Shown here: one piece after another, positions 35,618-44,554 of the stretch
Numbering within the stretch: position 1 is the stretch's first letter
Layout of the letters: every line of letters starts with the position of its first letter
DNA from: Chitinophagaceae bacterium
GTDB taxonomy: Bacteria > Bacteroidota > Bacteroidia > Chitinophagales > Chitinophagaceae
Length of the DNA stretch: 64,000 nt
Reading direction: 5' to 3'
NCBI GenBank assembly: GCA_947374225.1
Contig: CANCAY010000001.1
Coordinates: 112,841-176,840 of the forward strand
Notes under the pieces: model-generated
The model's input: the letters and a program-made list of their open reading frames with translations, nothing else
The model's database searches: none
Told to the model about the DNA's origin: nothing
Program-made: the position numbers and the translations under genes

Positions 35618-36370
35618 CTACTTCTCCAATAACCACCATAAACGCTTATGTTTTTTAGCTTTATAGTTGGAGCCCATATAATTTTTTATATAGTTAATGG
35701 CTTCTTCTGTATCGTCAGTGAATAATATAAATTTTTTATCCTCGGGTGAAATAGTCCCGCCCGTAATCATATGTTCCATCCAATGTTGGAAGGGTTCATA
35801 ATAGTCCTTTCCCATAACTACAATTGGGAAATTCTTAATCACTTTGGTTTGAATTAAAGTGAGCGTTTCAAAAAATTCATCCTGCGTACCAAAGCCACCA
35901 GGCATAATCACAAAAGCGTATGAATATTTTACTAATAAAACTTTACGGACAAAGAAAAAATCAATTGTAATAGAATTATGTACATAGGGATTAGGTAATT
36001 GTTCATAAGGAAGTTTAATATTACAGCCTATCGACTTTCCATTGTTTTCAAAAGCCCCTCTATTAGCAGCTTCCATTATACCGGGACCACCACCTGTGAT
36101 AGTTGCAAAACCAGCTTCTGCAATTTTCTTCCCCATCTCTCTAGCTAAAATATAAAACGGATGATCTTCCTTAAATCTGGCAGATCCAAATACAGTAATA
36201 CATGGTCCAATAAAATGCAGTGCTCTAAATCCTTTAATAAATTGAACAAATATATCAATGGCATACCTTAATTCATGTAATCTTGATTTGGGTCCTTCTA
36301 AACCATAAGACTTTACTGCTGGTATAATGCGTCGTTTATTGCTTTTCTGGGTGTCCGTATTCATAGTCAT
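35618..36370 (-). CDS. LOG-family (TIGR00730) Rossmann-fold protein
   Basis: A 250-residue protein with the lysine-decarboxylase-like/LOG signatures ATITGGGPGIMEAANRGAF (about residues 90-108) and PGGFGTQDEFFE (about 157-168). Proven members release free cytokinin bases or hydrolyse nucleoside monophosphates at the N-glycosidic bond. The substrate here is not shown; nucleotide salvage is the likely role. ATG 36364 is an alternative start two codons in. It is convergent with metH, only 7 bases away. Confidence 0.88.
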   Translation of the reverse strand: MTMNTDTQKSNKRRIIPAVKSYGLEGPKSRLHELRYAIDIFVQFIKGFRALHFIGPCITVFGSARFKEDHPFYILAREMGKKIAEAGFATITGGGPGIMEAANRGAFENNGKSIGCNIKLPYEQLPNPYVHNSITIDFFFVRKVLLVKYSYAFVIMPGGFGTQDEFFETLTLIQTKVIKNFPIVVMGKDYYEPFQHWMEHMITGGTISPEDKKFILFTDDTEEAINYIKNYMGSNYKAKKHKRLWWLLEK

Positions 36371-36436
36371 AAAAAATTAACAATTTCAATCGTCTAAAGT
36401 TAAAATAAATTATGAAGCAGAGTAGCTTAAAATAGT

Positions 36437-36444
36437 TAAATTTG
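36437..36444 (+). promoter_or_regulatory. -7 box of the secreted unknown protein gene
   Basis: TAAATTTG matches TAnnTTTG, 22 bases before ATG 36467. Confidence 0.45.
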
Positions 36445-36466
36445 AATTTGTATTTTATAACAAATC

Positions 36467-37843
36467 ATGAAGCAGAAATTATATCTAATAGTCGTTTTAA
36501 TACTTTGTTTAAGCTCACAAACCAATGCCCAAACCAAAGTTGCGGTAGAAACCATACAGGCTTATTCTAATATTTTACCTAATGCAAGTTATTGGCATTT
36601 GAACACGCAAAATAAACGCCTCATTTTGGAAGCTTTGGATATGGGTATATTTAAATCTCTTAAGTTGGAGAGAGCGGCTGAATTAGAACCAACTTTACTG
36701 AATTTTAATAAAACCAGTCAGTTAGGGAAAATTGAAATCAATTGGAGTAGATCTAGACAAATCCCTTATCACGCTTATGTAGAATTATACGAAATGGAAC
36801 CTAATATAGCTTACCGAAATGGCTTATTAGAACTTCCTGAAATTGAAAAAGACAGTGTGAAAACTATTTGGTTTGTTACCTGTTCCATATTTGATCAAGA
36901 TAGAAAGGCAATATTTAAAAAGACCGTTTTAATGCGTATAGGACAAACCCAAACGCTGGGCATAGGATATCCAATTGCATTTCCATTAAGTAGTCCAATA
37001 AATATGTTTACTGCATTGTCTAAAGGAATAGCACAAATTACCCCTGGCACTGCAGACATGAGTTATTTACTTGCCAGAGCTACCATGTTATATGCTACAG
37101 ACAATTTATGGATGCCCTATGTACATAAAACACCAAGAATCAGTATTGATACTACTAAGGGTTTTATGTCATTCACCATTCAGGGAAACAACCAATTACT
37201 GAGAACCACTAGCGCAGTCACACAAAAAATAAATTTAAAAGACAAGTCTACAAATTATCCATTTACCGCTATTAGCAATGCTATAAGAGCTGCTAATAAA
37301 AATAGTAAAAATGAATATTACCAAATCTATCAACCATTAAGAGACGTGCGCAATAACATAGACTATGGCATTGAGTCATTTATTGCATTTAATGAAAAAG
37401 CCTCATTTGAAGAGGAAAGCGCCAATCCTATTACATTTTTAAGTGATACGCTAAATAAAATTTATTGCAATGATTTACAAGTTGGAAAATTTACTGTAGC
37501 TGAAAATTATACCCTGGCAGACAAATGGGCCAACCCCAATGAGTTATACAATGGCTATGATTCTACCGAAAAATTTGACTTAGGAACTAGCTTCAAAAGA
37601 CATTATATCACGGCTAATAAGTTTATAAGCGGTGTTTTTAAAAATAGCAAATTCAGTATTTTAGTTAATTATGATGCGAATTTGAAAACCATATTTATTG
37701 ATGATCAAATTACTTGTATCATTCAAGGAGATAAACTACCTACTCAAATGGTTTTAATACCAAACAATATTACAGACGACTATTTGAATTTTTTAATCCT
37801 GTTTAGTAATAGTGAATTATTTCAAATGCCCTCTTTAAACTAA
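36467..37843 (+). CDS. Secreted protein of unknown function
   Basis: A 458-residue exported protein. The signal peptide is MKQKLYLIVVLILCLSSQTNAQ. No catalytic motif or known repeat is visible. The sequence is mixed alpha/beta, rich in Asn and Thr, with aromatic-rich strands and no membrane helix after the signal. It lies directly upstream of xth (6 bases) and may be co-transcribed with it. I do not recognise the family. Confidence 0.75.
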   Translation: MKQKLYLIVVLILCLSSQTNAQTKVAVETIQAYSNILPNASYWHLNTQNKRLILEALDMGIFKSLKLERAAELEPTLLNFNKTSQLGKIEINWSRSRQIPYHAYVELYEMEPNIAYRNGLLELPEIEKDSVKTIWFVTCSIFDQDRKAIFKKTVLMRIGQTQTLGIGYPIAFPLSSPINMFTALSKGIAQITPGTADMSYLLARATMLYATDNLWMPYVHKTPRISIDTTKGFMSFTIQGNNQLLRTTSAVTQKINLKDKSTNYPFTAISNAIRAANKNSKNEYYQIYQPLRDVRNNIDYGIESFIAFNEKASFEEESANPITFLSDTLNKIYCNDLQVGKFTVAENYTLADKWANPNELYNGYDSTEKFDLGTSFKRHYITANKFISGVFKNSKFSILVNYDANLKTIFIDDQITCIIQGDKLPTQMVLIPNNITDDYLNFLILFSNSELFQMPSLN

Positions 37844-37849
37844 GTAAAT

Positions 37850-38620
37850 ATGCGTATTGTAAGTTATAATGTAAATGGTATCAGAGCTGCCATAAAAAAA
37901 GGATTAATCGAATGGCTAACGGAATACCCAGTGGATGTTTTATGTGTTCAAGAAACTAAAGCAAGTTCAACCGATATTGATTTAGCACTATTTACTTCAT
38001 TGGGCTATCATGTTGCATGGTATCCTGCAGAAAAAAAAGGATATAGTGGGGTGGCCATTTTTAGCAAGCAAAAGCCTACTAATATTGTGTATGGAAACGG
38101 ACATGGCATGAGTGACTCAGAAGGTCGAGTGGTAAGAGTTGACTTAGGTGATTTAACAATAATCAATGCCTACTTCCCTTCTGGAACCAGCGGTGATCTT
38201 AGGCAAACATATAAATACCAGTGGTTAAAAGAGTTTGCAGCATGGTTAGAAGTATTAAGAAAAGAAAGACCCAATATTATTGTAGCTGGGGATTATAATA
38301 TTGCACACAAAGAAGTAGACATTCATGACCCTAAAGGAAATAAAAAATCTTCTGGATTCTTGCCAGCTGAAAGAGACTGGATGGATCAATTTTTAGATAA
38401 TGGTTGGATAGATAGTTTTAGAAAAGTACACCCTGAAAAATTACATGCATACTCTTGGTGGAGTCAACGCTTCCCTACAGTAAGATTACAAAATAAAGGT
38501 TGGCGTATTGATTATTTATGTGTTACTGAAACCTTAGGTGACAAAATAAAAAATGCAGACATATTGCCTGACGTAAAGCATAGTGACCATTGTCCCATTT
38601 TAATTGAACTAAAAAAATAA
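37850..38620 (+). CDS. xth: Exodeoxyribonuclease III
   Basis: A 256-residue AP endonuclease/3'-exonuclease for base-excision repair. Metal and catalytic motifs of the EEP family are visible: MRIVSYNVNGIRAA (Asn7), CVQETKA (Glu ligand, about residue 35), INAYFPSG, GDYNIAHKEVD (Asp/Asn, about 148-158) and the terminal KHSDHCPI (Asp-His pair). The length is normal. It is followed by a DUF4286 gene 14 bases downstream. Confidence 0.95.
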   Translation: MRIVSYNVNGIRAAIKKGLIEWLTEYPVDVLCVQETKASSTDIDLALFTSLGYHVAWYPAEKKGYSGVAIFSKQKPTNIVYGNGHGMSDSEGRVVRVDLGDLTIINAYFPSGTSGDLRQTYKYQWLKEFAAWLEVLRKERPNIIVAGDYNIAHKEVDIHDPKGNKKSSGFLPAERDWMDQFLDNGWIDSFRKVHPEKLHAYSWWSQRFPTVRLQNKGWRIDYLCVTETLGDKIKNADILPDVKHSDHCPILIELKK

Positions 38621-38634
38621 GTCAATACTATAAT

Positions 38635-38937
38635 ATGAAAGTATGTAATATTAGTTTCCAAATTGAACCAGCTGTAGAGCCTATTTGGATTGCATGGATG
38701 CAAGAACAATTCATCCCCAGTTTTTTAGCTACTGATTGTTTTTCAGAGAGTCGATTTTATCAATTAGAAGTGGACCCTACACAAGCACCTACTTATACCT
38801 TGCAATTATTTGCCAAAAGCCCTGAAAGCCTAGAAACTTATCAATCTGTGCATGCAACTACACTCATCCACACATTACATAATACATGGGGGGAGCAATG
38901 TTTTCATTTTACCTCTTTTATGCAAATTGTGAATTGA
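38635..38937 (+). CDS. DUF4286-family protein
   Basis: A 100-residue soluble protein matching the small Bacteroidota DUF4286 family: an N-terminal VCNISFQIEPAVEPIWIAWMQEQFIPSFL and a C-terminal WGEQCFHFTSFMQIVN frame a ferredoxin-like alpha/beta fold. No catalytic residues are evident and the function is unknown. It is probably co-transcribed with xth. Confidence 0.82.
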   Translation: MKVCNISFQIEPAVEPIWIAWMQEQFIPSFLATDCFSESRFYQLEVDPTQAPTYTLQLFAKSPESLETYQSVHATTLIHTLHNTWGEQCFHFTSFMQIVN

Positions 38938-39156
38938 TTGTGGATACTTAGGCGCTTGAAAGCCGCCATAGCAGTAGATTTCAGAAAAATATGCCCTGAA
39001 ACTCAATAAAATCAAGGGTTCAATTACTACAAGGCGAATTCTATAAAAACTATGACAAAGCTCATTTTCGATGAAAACCTTACTATTTAAGGGTTTTAGT
39101 GGAAAAATAATGTGAAAAAAAACTATCAAAATATTTTTTCGTTTCATAAAACCTAA

Positions 39157-39164
39157 TAAATTTG
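39157..39164 (+). promoter_or_regulatory. -7 box of the HU gene
   Basis: TAAATTTG fits TAnnTTTG, 29 bases before the HU start. The 256-base gap upstream (38938-39193) otherwise holds only a weak hairpin at 39074-39097 (AAAACC...GGGTTTT), perhaps ending the xth unit. Confidence 0.5.
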
Positions 39165-39193
39165 TCTATCGTTTAAACTATAAAAAACACATC

Positions 39194-39463
39194 ATGAACA
39201 AAGCAGAATTAATTGCACACATTGCTGACGCAGTAGAGTGCCCAAAAACACAAGCTAATGCAGCTTTAGACGCTTTTATCGAAGCAGTTACAAAAGCATT
39301 GAAAAAAGGCGATAAAGTAACTTTAGTAGGTTTTGGTACTTTTTCAGTATCTAAGCGTGCTGCAAGAACTGGTCGTAACCCACAAACTGGTGCTACAATC
39401 AAGATCAAAGCTAAAAAAGTTGCTAAATTCAAGGCTGGTAAAGAATTGAGCGGCAAATTATAG
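39194..39463 (+). CDS. hup: HU-family DNA-binding protein
   Basis: An 89-residue histone-like protein that dimerises and bends DNA. It starts [21 protein letters not shown]. The DNA-binding arm includes [25 protein letters not shown] (about residues 43-67), and it ends in a Lys-rich helix. The length and sequence are canonical for HU. It is monocistronic with a strong terminator. Confidence 0.97.
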   Translation: MNKAELIAHIADAVECPKTQANAALDAFIEAVTKALKKGDKVTLVGFGTFSVSKRAARTGRNPQTGATIKIKAKKVAKFKAGKELSGKL

Positions 39464-39486
39464 TTCTAAAAAACTAATTTGAAATA

Positions 39487-39520
39487 AAACCCCTCGGATA
39501 TACTTATATTCAAGGGGTTT
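39487..39520 (+). terminator. Terminator after HU
   Basis: AAAACCCCT/AGGGGTTTT stem with an 18-base loop, followed by a T-rich tract. Its T-tract runs directly into the -7 box TATTTTTG (39524-39531) of the next gene. Confidence 0.85.
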
Positions 39521-39523
39521 TTT

Positions 39524-39531
39524 TATTTTTG
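39524..39531 (+). promoter_or_regulatory. -7 box of the THX gene
   Basis: TATTTTTG matches TAnnTTTG, 33 bases before the THX start, and abuts the HU terminator's T-tract. Confidence 0.4.
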
Positions 39532-39564
39532 CAGTCAATTCACATTTAACTAAATAACAACATC

Positions 39565-39705
39565 ATGGGAAGAGGAGATAAAAAAACAGCTAAAGGAAAA
39601 AGATTCATGGGATCTTTCGGTGTAAGCAGACCACACAAAACAGCTTCTACGGCACCAAAGCCTGCAGCAGCTACTGCACCAAAAACAACTAAAGCAAGCG
39701 CTTAA
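39565..39705 (+). CDS. 30S ribosomal protein THX
   Basis: A 46-residue, very basic protein. The N-terminal half MGRGDKKTAKGKRFMGSFG, then VSRPHK, matches the small-subunit protein THX, known from Thermus and present in Bacteroidota. The C-terminal half is an Ala/Pro/Lys-rich tail. It would bind 16S rRNA in the head of the small subunit. It is easily missed because of its size, but is supported by its own -7 box and a strong terminator. Confidence 0.88.
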   Translation: MGRGDKKTAKGKRFMGSFGVSRPHKTASTAPKPAAATAPKTTKASA

Positions 39706-39720
39706 GATTTGTATAAAGAT

Positions 39721-39746
39721 CCCCGAACGCTCGGGGTTTTTTTATA
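39721..39746 (+). terminator. Terminator after THX
   Basis: CCCCGA/TCGGGG stem with a 4-base loop followed by T7. Confidence 0.9.
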
Positions 39747-39762
39747 CGTTTATATTTAGCAC

Positions 39763-39963
39763 ATGAAACAAAAATTCTTTTTATTCATTCTGTCGCTCTG
39801 CTTAACTGCAAGTACTTTTGCGCAATGTGCAATTTGTACTAAAACTGCAGCACAAATTGGAGAAGAAGCAGGAAGAGGATTCAACGCAGGTATCTTATAC
39901 TTGGCAGCTATGCCATTTGGCATTATGGGTTATATCATTTACAGATGGCGTAAGAGCCAATAG
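39763..39963 (+). CDS. Small secreted/membrane protein with CxxC motif
   Basis: A 66-residue protein. A signal-like N-terminus (FFLFILSLCLTASTFAQ) is followed by CAICTK, a CxxC motif. A second membrane helix (about residues 43-60, ILYLAAMPFGIMGYIIYRW) ends in a positive tail (RWRKSQ), so the C-terminus faces the cytoplasm and the cysteines the periplasm. Short Bacteroidota proteins of this kind are conserved but unassigned; redox or metal binding is possible. Confidence 0.75.
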   Translation: MKQKFFLFILSLCLTASTFAQCAICTKTAAQIGEEAGRGFNAGILYLAAMPFGIMGYIIYRWRKSQ

Positions 39964-39980
39964 GGATAACCATCTTGCAG

Positions 39981-40892
39981 TTAGGTATTAAAAAACTGCT
40001 TCGCGAATTCGAAAATATTAAAGTGTGGATTAGCCAATGCTATGGTTAATTTTTCCTCAATAATTCGCTCGTCAATACTTTTAATTTTATCTGCCATTAT
40101 TAATTGAATCGCTTTATTCAGCATCAATTTCTTTTTACGTTGAACGTTTTGTATGTTTTCTTGATGCGTATGAATAGCATTAATTAGTTCAGTAATTCCA
40201 ATATTTTGAGTGGCTACTGTTTTCAAAACAACAGGAGACCAATGACTTGTATGGTTGTCCATTACCATTTTCTGAATATGGTTGGCAAAAGTTGCCGCAT
40301 CGGGTCTGTCTGCCTTATTAACTACAAATAAATCAGCAATTTCCATCAGTCCAGCTTTCATCATTTGAACTTCATCCCCCGCTTCTGGCACCAAAACCAC
40401 GATAGTGGTGTCTGCCAAAGCCGCTACTTCCACCTCAGACTGCCCTACGCCTACAGTTTCTACCAGAATATAATCAAACCCAACCGCTTGTAAAAGGGTG
40501 GTCATTTCAATCATAGAGCTATTTAGCCCGCCTAAATGACCCCTAGAAGCCAAGGACCTGATAAATACATTGGGGTTCAAATACCAGTCTTTCATTCTTA
40601 TACGATCACCCAAAATTGCTCCTTGATGAAAGGGAGAAGACGGATCCACCGACAAGACTGCAACCTTCTTACCATTGTCAACCCAAGCACCAATTAAGGT
40701 AGCAATTAGCGTGCTTTTTCCCGCTCCTGGAGGGCCCGTAATTCCTATTATAGGAGCATTGGAAGGAGCAAGGCTTTCCAAGAAAGTAATAACGCCTTCT
40801 TTTTTATTTTCAACACTAGTCAATGCTTTGGCCAACAAAAGAAAATCCCCTTTTGCAACCCCGCTGGTAATATTTTTTAAATCAAAAAGCAT
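39981..40892 (-). CDS. meaB: Methylmalonyl-CoA mutase-associated GTPase MeaB
   Basis: A 303-residue P-loop GTPase of the MeaB/ArgK family that protects and gates cofactor loading of B12-dependent methylmalonyl-CoA mutase. Walker A is GPPGAGKSTL (about residues 53-62). Family stretches DPSSPFHQGAILGDRIRM and FIRSLASRGHLGGL, and the specificity motif NKAD (about 192), are all present. Its start overlaps the upstream glycosyltransferase stop (TAATG), so they are translated together. The mutase itself is not in the window. Confidence 0.94.
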   Translation of the reverse strand: MLFDLKNITSGVAKGDFLLLAKALTSVENKKEGVITFLESLAPSNAPIIGITGPPGAGKSTLIATLIGAWVDNGKKVAVLSVDPSSPFHQGAILGDRIRMKDWYLNPNVFIRSLASRGHLGGLNSSMIEMTTLLQAVGFDYILVETVGVGQSEVEVAALADTTIVVLVPEAGDEVQMMKAGLMEIADLFVVNKADRPDAATFANHIQKMVMDNHTSHWSPVVLKTVATQNIGITELINAIHTHQENIQNVQRKKKLMLNKAIQLIMADKIKSIDERIIEEKLTIALANPHFNIFEFAKQFFNT

Positions 40893-41767
40893 TAAGGTCT
40901 AATTATTTTATGATTTTTAAAATCAAAGGGACGTATACCAGTCCACTTTTCAAAATAGTATAGTAGCTTATTTTTTAGAGAGAATTGCTTTTTTGAAATA
41001 TCTAAATCAATCACCCAGTTTTTCTTTTTAATTCGATCTAACATTACTGTCGGATGTGTTTCTTTAAATTTTTCTAAGGAATCAAATCCTGAAAAATCAT
41101 AATAGTCTGGGCTAGTAATTATTTTTTCCATCTGCGAATCGTCATTCCAAAACACACTACTCTCTTTTTGTTTTTTACGCATTTGTTCCGGACTTTTAAC
41201 CCAGCCATAGTGGTAAATGCTAGCATTAATAGCCGCTACAGGCAATTTAGCATTCCCAATCCTAAATCCTTGTGCATCACGATAAGCGCTAATTTTTTTA
41301 TTATTTCTAATAATTCTAGTTTCATGTGCGTACCATTTTCTACTATCCCCTACATAGTCATAAGTACCAAAAAAATGTTTATAATTAAACAAAAGACCTT
41401 GCACCGCGGTGTCGTCTGCATATTTATTACATGCTTCTAAAATTGCTGGATGATATTTTTCATGTACTACTTCGTCACCTTGAATATAAAAAGCCCAAGT
41501 AAAAGAATCGTCAATTAATTGAAACGCCTTGTCTGTTTCTACGGCTAGGACAGTGCCGCCTTTTCTCAAATTCTTGTCCCAAACTGAATGATATATTTTA
41601 ATTTTTGGATCCCCTATCGACTCAATCAATGCAATTGTTTCGTCTGTTGAATCTCCAATTAAAACAATCATTTCATCCACCACAGGCAAAATAGATCGAA
41701 TGGCTTCCACAATTGGAAAGTCATTAACTACTGCATTTTTTATGATGGTGAATCCTGCTATCTTCAT
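40892..41767 (-). CDS. Glycosyltransferase family 2-like protein
   Basis: A 291-residue cytoplasmic GT-A type enzyme. MKIAGFTIIKNAVVNDFPIVEAIRSILPVVDEMIVLIGDSTD forms the nucleotide-sugar fold and FYIQGDEVVHE (about residues 92-102) replaces the usual DxD region. The C-terminal half has WYAHETRIIRNN. Sugar donor and acceptor are unknown. It is translationally coupled to meaB, an unexplained pairing. It is divergent from coaX. Confidence 0.82.
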   Translation of the reverse strand: MKIAGFTIIKNAVVNDFPIVEAIRSILPVVDEMIVLIGDSTDETIALIESIGDPKIKIYHSVWDKNLRKGGTVLAVETDKAFQLIDDSFTWAFYIQGDEVVHEKYHPAILEACNKYADDTAVQGLLFNYKHFFGTYDYVGDSRKWYAHETRIIRNNKKISAYRDAQGFRIGNAKLPVAAINASIYHYGWVKSPEQMRKKQKESSVFWNDDSQMEKIITSPDYYDFSGFDSLEKFKETHPTVMLDRIKKKNWVIDLDISKKQFSLKNKLLYYFEKWTGIRPFDFKNHKIIRP

Positions 41768-41850
41768 TTGGGGGGTTATTTAGTAGCTCAAATAACCGAA
41801 AACTTTTGCAACTTGCCTATTGTTTTAAGTAAACTTTGATTTAAAGCAGT

Positions 41851-41858
41851 TAATTTTG
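41851..41858 (+). promoter_or_regulatory. -7 box of the coaX operon
   Basis: TAATTTTG matches TAnnTTTG, 16 bases before the coaX ATG. A TTTG at 41835 is too close to be the -33 element. Confidence 0.45.
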
Positions 41859-41874
41859 AAACTCAAGTATTGAT

Positions 41875-42600
41875 ATGTCTGTAACCATTTGTTTTGATTT
41901 TGGGAATACCCGTTTCAAGGCTGCCATTTTTAAAGAAAAGGAGTTGGTTGAAGTATGTGTTTTAGAAAATGCTAGTGTAGAAAGTATATCAGCATTGCTT
42001 GCAAAATGGGGACCCGATAAATCTATTTTGTCCTCTGTTATGCATCATGACAAAGCTATTGAAGACTTATTGGCGCAAAAGACCCAATTTCACCTATTAG
42101 GCCCCCATACTAAAATAAACTTTACTACCCCGGTAGGCAAACCCGAGACCATTGGTGCAGATCGATTGGCGCTTTGTGCCGCTGTGGTACACCTTTATCC
42201 AGCACAGCATAATTTGGTTATTTCAATGGGAACCTGCATTACATTCAACTTTATAAGCAATAGACAGGAATTTTTAGGAGGCAGTATTTCCCCAGGCATG
42301 CAAATGAGATTTAAAGCCATGCATGAGCAAACTGCACTTTTACCCCTAATTACCCCTTCCAATGAGTTCAGTTTGATTGGATATGACACTAAAACCAATA
42401 TGTTAAGTGGTGTAATTCTTGGCATTGCAGCAGAAATAGACGGTATTATTGCTGCTTATGAAGAAAAATACGGGAACTTTAACGTGCTATTAACCGGGGG
42501 CGACCTTAGTTATTTTGTACCTCACTTAAAAAAGAGGATATTTGCCGACCAAAATTTAATATTTAAAGGATTATATGCTATTAGCGAAAAAAATAATTAG
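41875..42600 (+). CDS. coaX: Type III pantothenate kinase
   Basis: A 241-residue ASKHA-fold kinase for the first step of coenzyme A synthesis. The phosphate loop is FDFGNTRFK (Asp8), then GADRLALCAAV (about residues 100-110), GTCITFNFI (about 121-129) and GGSISPGMQMR. It is insensitive to feedback in known members. The first gene of a three-gene unit, it overlaps the following outer-membrane protein gene by 26 bases. Confidence 0.93.
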   Translation: MSVTICFDFGNTRFKAAIFKEKELVEVCVLENASVESISALLAKWGPDKSILSSVMHHDKAIEDLLAQKTQFHLLGPHTKINFTTPVGKPETIGADRLALCAAVVHLYPAQHNLVISMGTCITFNFISNRQEFLGGSISPGMQMRFKAMHEQTALLPLITPSNEFSLIGYDTKTNMLSGVILGIAAEIDGIIAAYEEKYGNFNVLLTGGDLSYFVPHLKKRIFADQNLIFKGLYAISEKNN

Positions 42601-43957
42601 GTTAACCACTCTCTTAGTTTTAGTTTGTTTTTTAACCCCATCGACAGCCCAAATTAATTCCCCATTTTCTAGATATGGCTTGGGAAATGAAAACTTAAAT
42701 AGTCAAAATGCTACTAGCCAAGGTATGGGTGGTTTTACTACTGCTTATACAGCTGGCATGAATGGTAGTTATGGACAAAGTATCAATTTCAATAACCCTG
42801 CATCTTACGGAAATATTTTTATGACCACATTCGATTTAGGATTGAACTTAAATCAGACTACTTTAAAAAGAGGAAATCCTTCAGGCAGTGAAAAGTCAAC
42901 TTATTTAATTCCTAATTATTTAACTATTGGAGTGCCTATTAGCAAAGAGAAGAAAATTGGATTTGCTTTTGGATTACAACCTATAACAAGTATTAATTAC
43001 TCTGTAAATGAGTATTTAAAATTAAGCACTGGAGATTCTATAAAAAATAACTACAAGGGTGATGGCGGACTTAATCAGTTATTTATTGGAATTGGAAAAG
43101 CTTGGAAATACGCAAGTCTAGGTATAAATACAGGATATAATTTTGGAAGAAAAGACATTGAAACAATAAAGACAATTACTTATAGTACCGACACGGCTTA
43201 TTTCTATCAATCTAAGTCTATGACAAGTACTCATTTTGGTGGTGCTTTTTTAAAGATTGGTTTATTAGGTGAGTTCCCAATAAAAAAAGTGGATCATCCA
43301 TTAACTAAAGAGAAAACAGAATATGCAATAAGCTATGGCGCTACTTATGCTTTAGATCAGAGCTTATCTGGTAAACAAGATATTACAAGATCTATAGGTA
43401 CCTACCTTGCTGCCGCAGAAGTTCCTTTAGACACCGCTTTGTCAACAGTAGATCATCCAGGAACTATCAAAATACCTTCAATGATTTCAGGCGCTATTGC
43501 ATTTCACAAAAAGCAAACAGTTGCAAGAGGTTCTTATGACGAATGGGTATTAGGATTTGAAATGAACCAAGCTGCATGGAAAAATAAGTACCAGTTTTAT
43601 GGCAAACAAGACCAATTGACAAATTCTTATATGTTTAGAACAGGTCTTCAATATAACCCAGACCCTTATGCTTTTGATAGCTATTGGTCAACTGTAATAT
43701 ATAGAGCTGGATTCTTTACAGGGAAAGATTATGTTAACATAGATAATAATGGACTAAAAGTGAGTGGATTTACTTTAGGACTTGGTTTACCGGTAAGAAA
43801 ATATCGTTCTTATGACTATCAGTTTACCATTATCAATTTAGCTTTGCAAGTGGGACAAAGAGGAACTAGTGTAAATAACTTTAAAGAGAGTTTTATGCAG
43901 TTCACACTTGGATACAGCTTAAGCGATGTGTGGTTTAATAAACGTAAATATGATTAA
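42575..43957 (+). CDS. Outer-membrane barrel protein of unknown function
   Basis: A 460-residue exported protein with signal peptide LLVLVCFLTPSTAQ. The mature part starts INSPFSRYGLGNENLNSQNATSQGMGGFTTAY, a Bacteroidota pattern seen in FadL-like/PorV-like barrels. It is followed by alternating strands with aromatic girdles throughout. Its start lies inside coaX and its end overlaps lptC, so the three are translationally linked. A role with LptC in outer-membrane biogenesis is possible but not demonstrated. Confidence 0.75.
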   Translation: MLLAKKIIRLTTLLVLVCFLTPSTAQINSPFSRYGLGNENLNSQNATSQGMGGFTTAYTAGMNGSYGQSINFNNPASYGNIFMTTFDLGLNLNQTTLKRGNPSGSEKSTYLIPNYLTIGVPISKEKKIGFAFGLQPITSINYSVNEYLKLSTGDSIKNNYKGDGGLNQLFIGIGKAWKYASLGINTGYNFGRKDIETIKTITYSTDTAYFYQSKSMTSTHFGGAFLKIGLLGEFPIKKVDHPLTKEKTEYAISYGATYALDQSLSGKQDITRSIGTYLAAAEVPLDTALSTVDHPGTIKIPSMISGAIAFHKKQTVARGSYDEWVLGFEMNQAAWKNKYQFYGKQDQLTNSYMFRTGLQYNPDPYAFDSYWSTVIYRAGFFTGKDYVNIDNNGLKVSGFTLGLGLPVRKYRSYDYQFTIINLALQVGQRGTSVNNFKESFMQFTLGYSLSDVWFNKRKYD

Positions 43958-44540
43958 TAGGAAACTTAATACATTTTTAATACTAGCAGTTACTGGAATC
44001 AGTAGCTGCTTTTTTATGGAGTCTTGTGAAAACAACGTGAATGATGTTAAAGCACTAGGTTCTAAAGTTGGAGGCGTTGATATTGGTAAAGACGTAGCAA
44101 TTTATATTAGTAACGGCGGAAAGTTAAGTGCCAAACTGACTGCTCCAATTATGAACAAATATTTACAGGACAGTGGAAGGATGATAGAATTTCCTAAATC
44201 TATTAAAGTAGATTTTTACAAGGATAGTGCCAAAGTGGAAAGTAAACTAACTGCCAAGTATGCGCACTATATTGAGTCGGAAAATAAAGTGTTTTTAAAA
44301 GATGATGTAGTTGTTTATAATATTCTAGGGGATACACTTTGGTGTAAGGAAATGTATTGGGACCAAATTACAAGTAAATTTCACACAGACAAAGAAGTGA
44401 TAGTGAAACAACATAATCCAATATCAAAAATATACGGACTTGGCTTAGAAGCTAATCAAAATCTAACAGACATTAAAATTTTTAAGCCGCAATCTAATAG
44501 CTTTGCTATAATTAGCGACAGTAGTTCATTACATCCTTAA
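43950..44540 (+). CDS. lptC: LPS-export periplasmic protein LptC
   Basis: A 196-residue LptC-family protein that passes lipopolysaccharide from the LptB2FG ABC transporter to LptA. The N-terminal lipobox-like signal is ITGISSCFFMESCEN-type (a membrane anchor or lipoprotein). The beta-jellyroll part has GKLSAKLTAPIMNKYLQDSGRMIEFPKSIKVDFY and ENKVFLKDDVVVYNILGDTLWCKEMYWD (about residues 108-135). I chose ATG 43950, which overlaps the preceding stop by 8 bases; an ATG eight codons upstream is less likely. Confidence 0.87.
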   Translation: MINRKLNTFLILAVTGISSCFFMESCENNVNDVKALGSKVGGVDIGKDVAIYISNGGKLSAKLTAPIMNKYLQDSGRMIEFPKSIKVDFYKDSAKVESKLTAKYAHYIESENKVFLKDDVVVYNILGDTLWCKEMYWDQITSKFHTDKEVIVKQHNPISKIYGLGLEANQNLTDIKIFKPQSNSFAIISDSSSLHP

Positions 44541-44554
44541 TAAATATCACATTT

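Noticed and set aside
38938-39193. tRNA-like segment (GGTTCAATTAC resembles a T-loop)
   Set aside because: No acceptor, D-arm or anticodon stem can be assembled around it at tRNA spacing.
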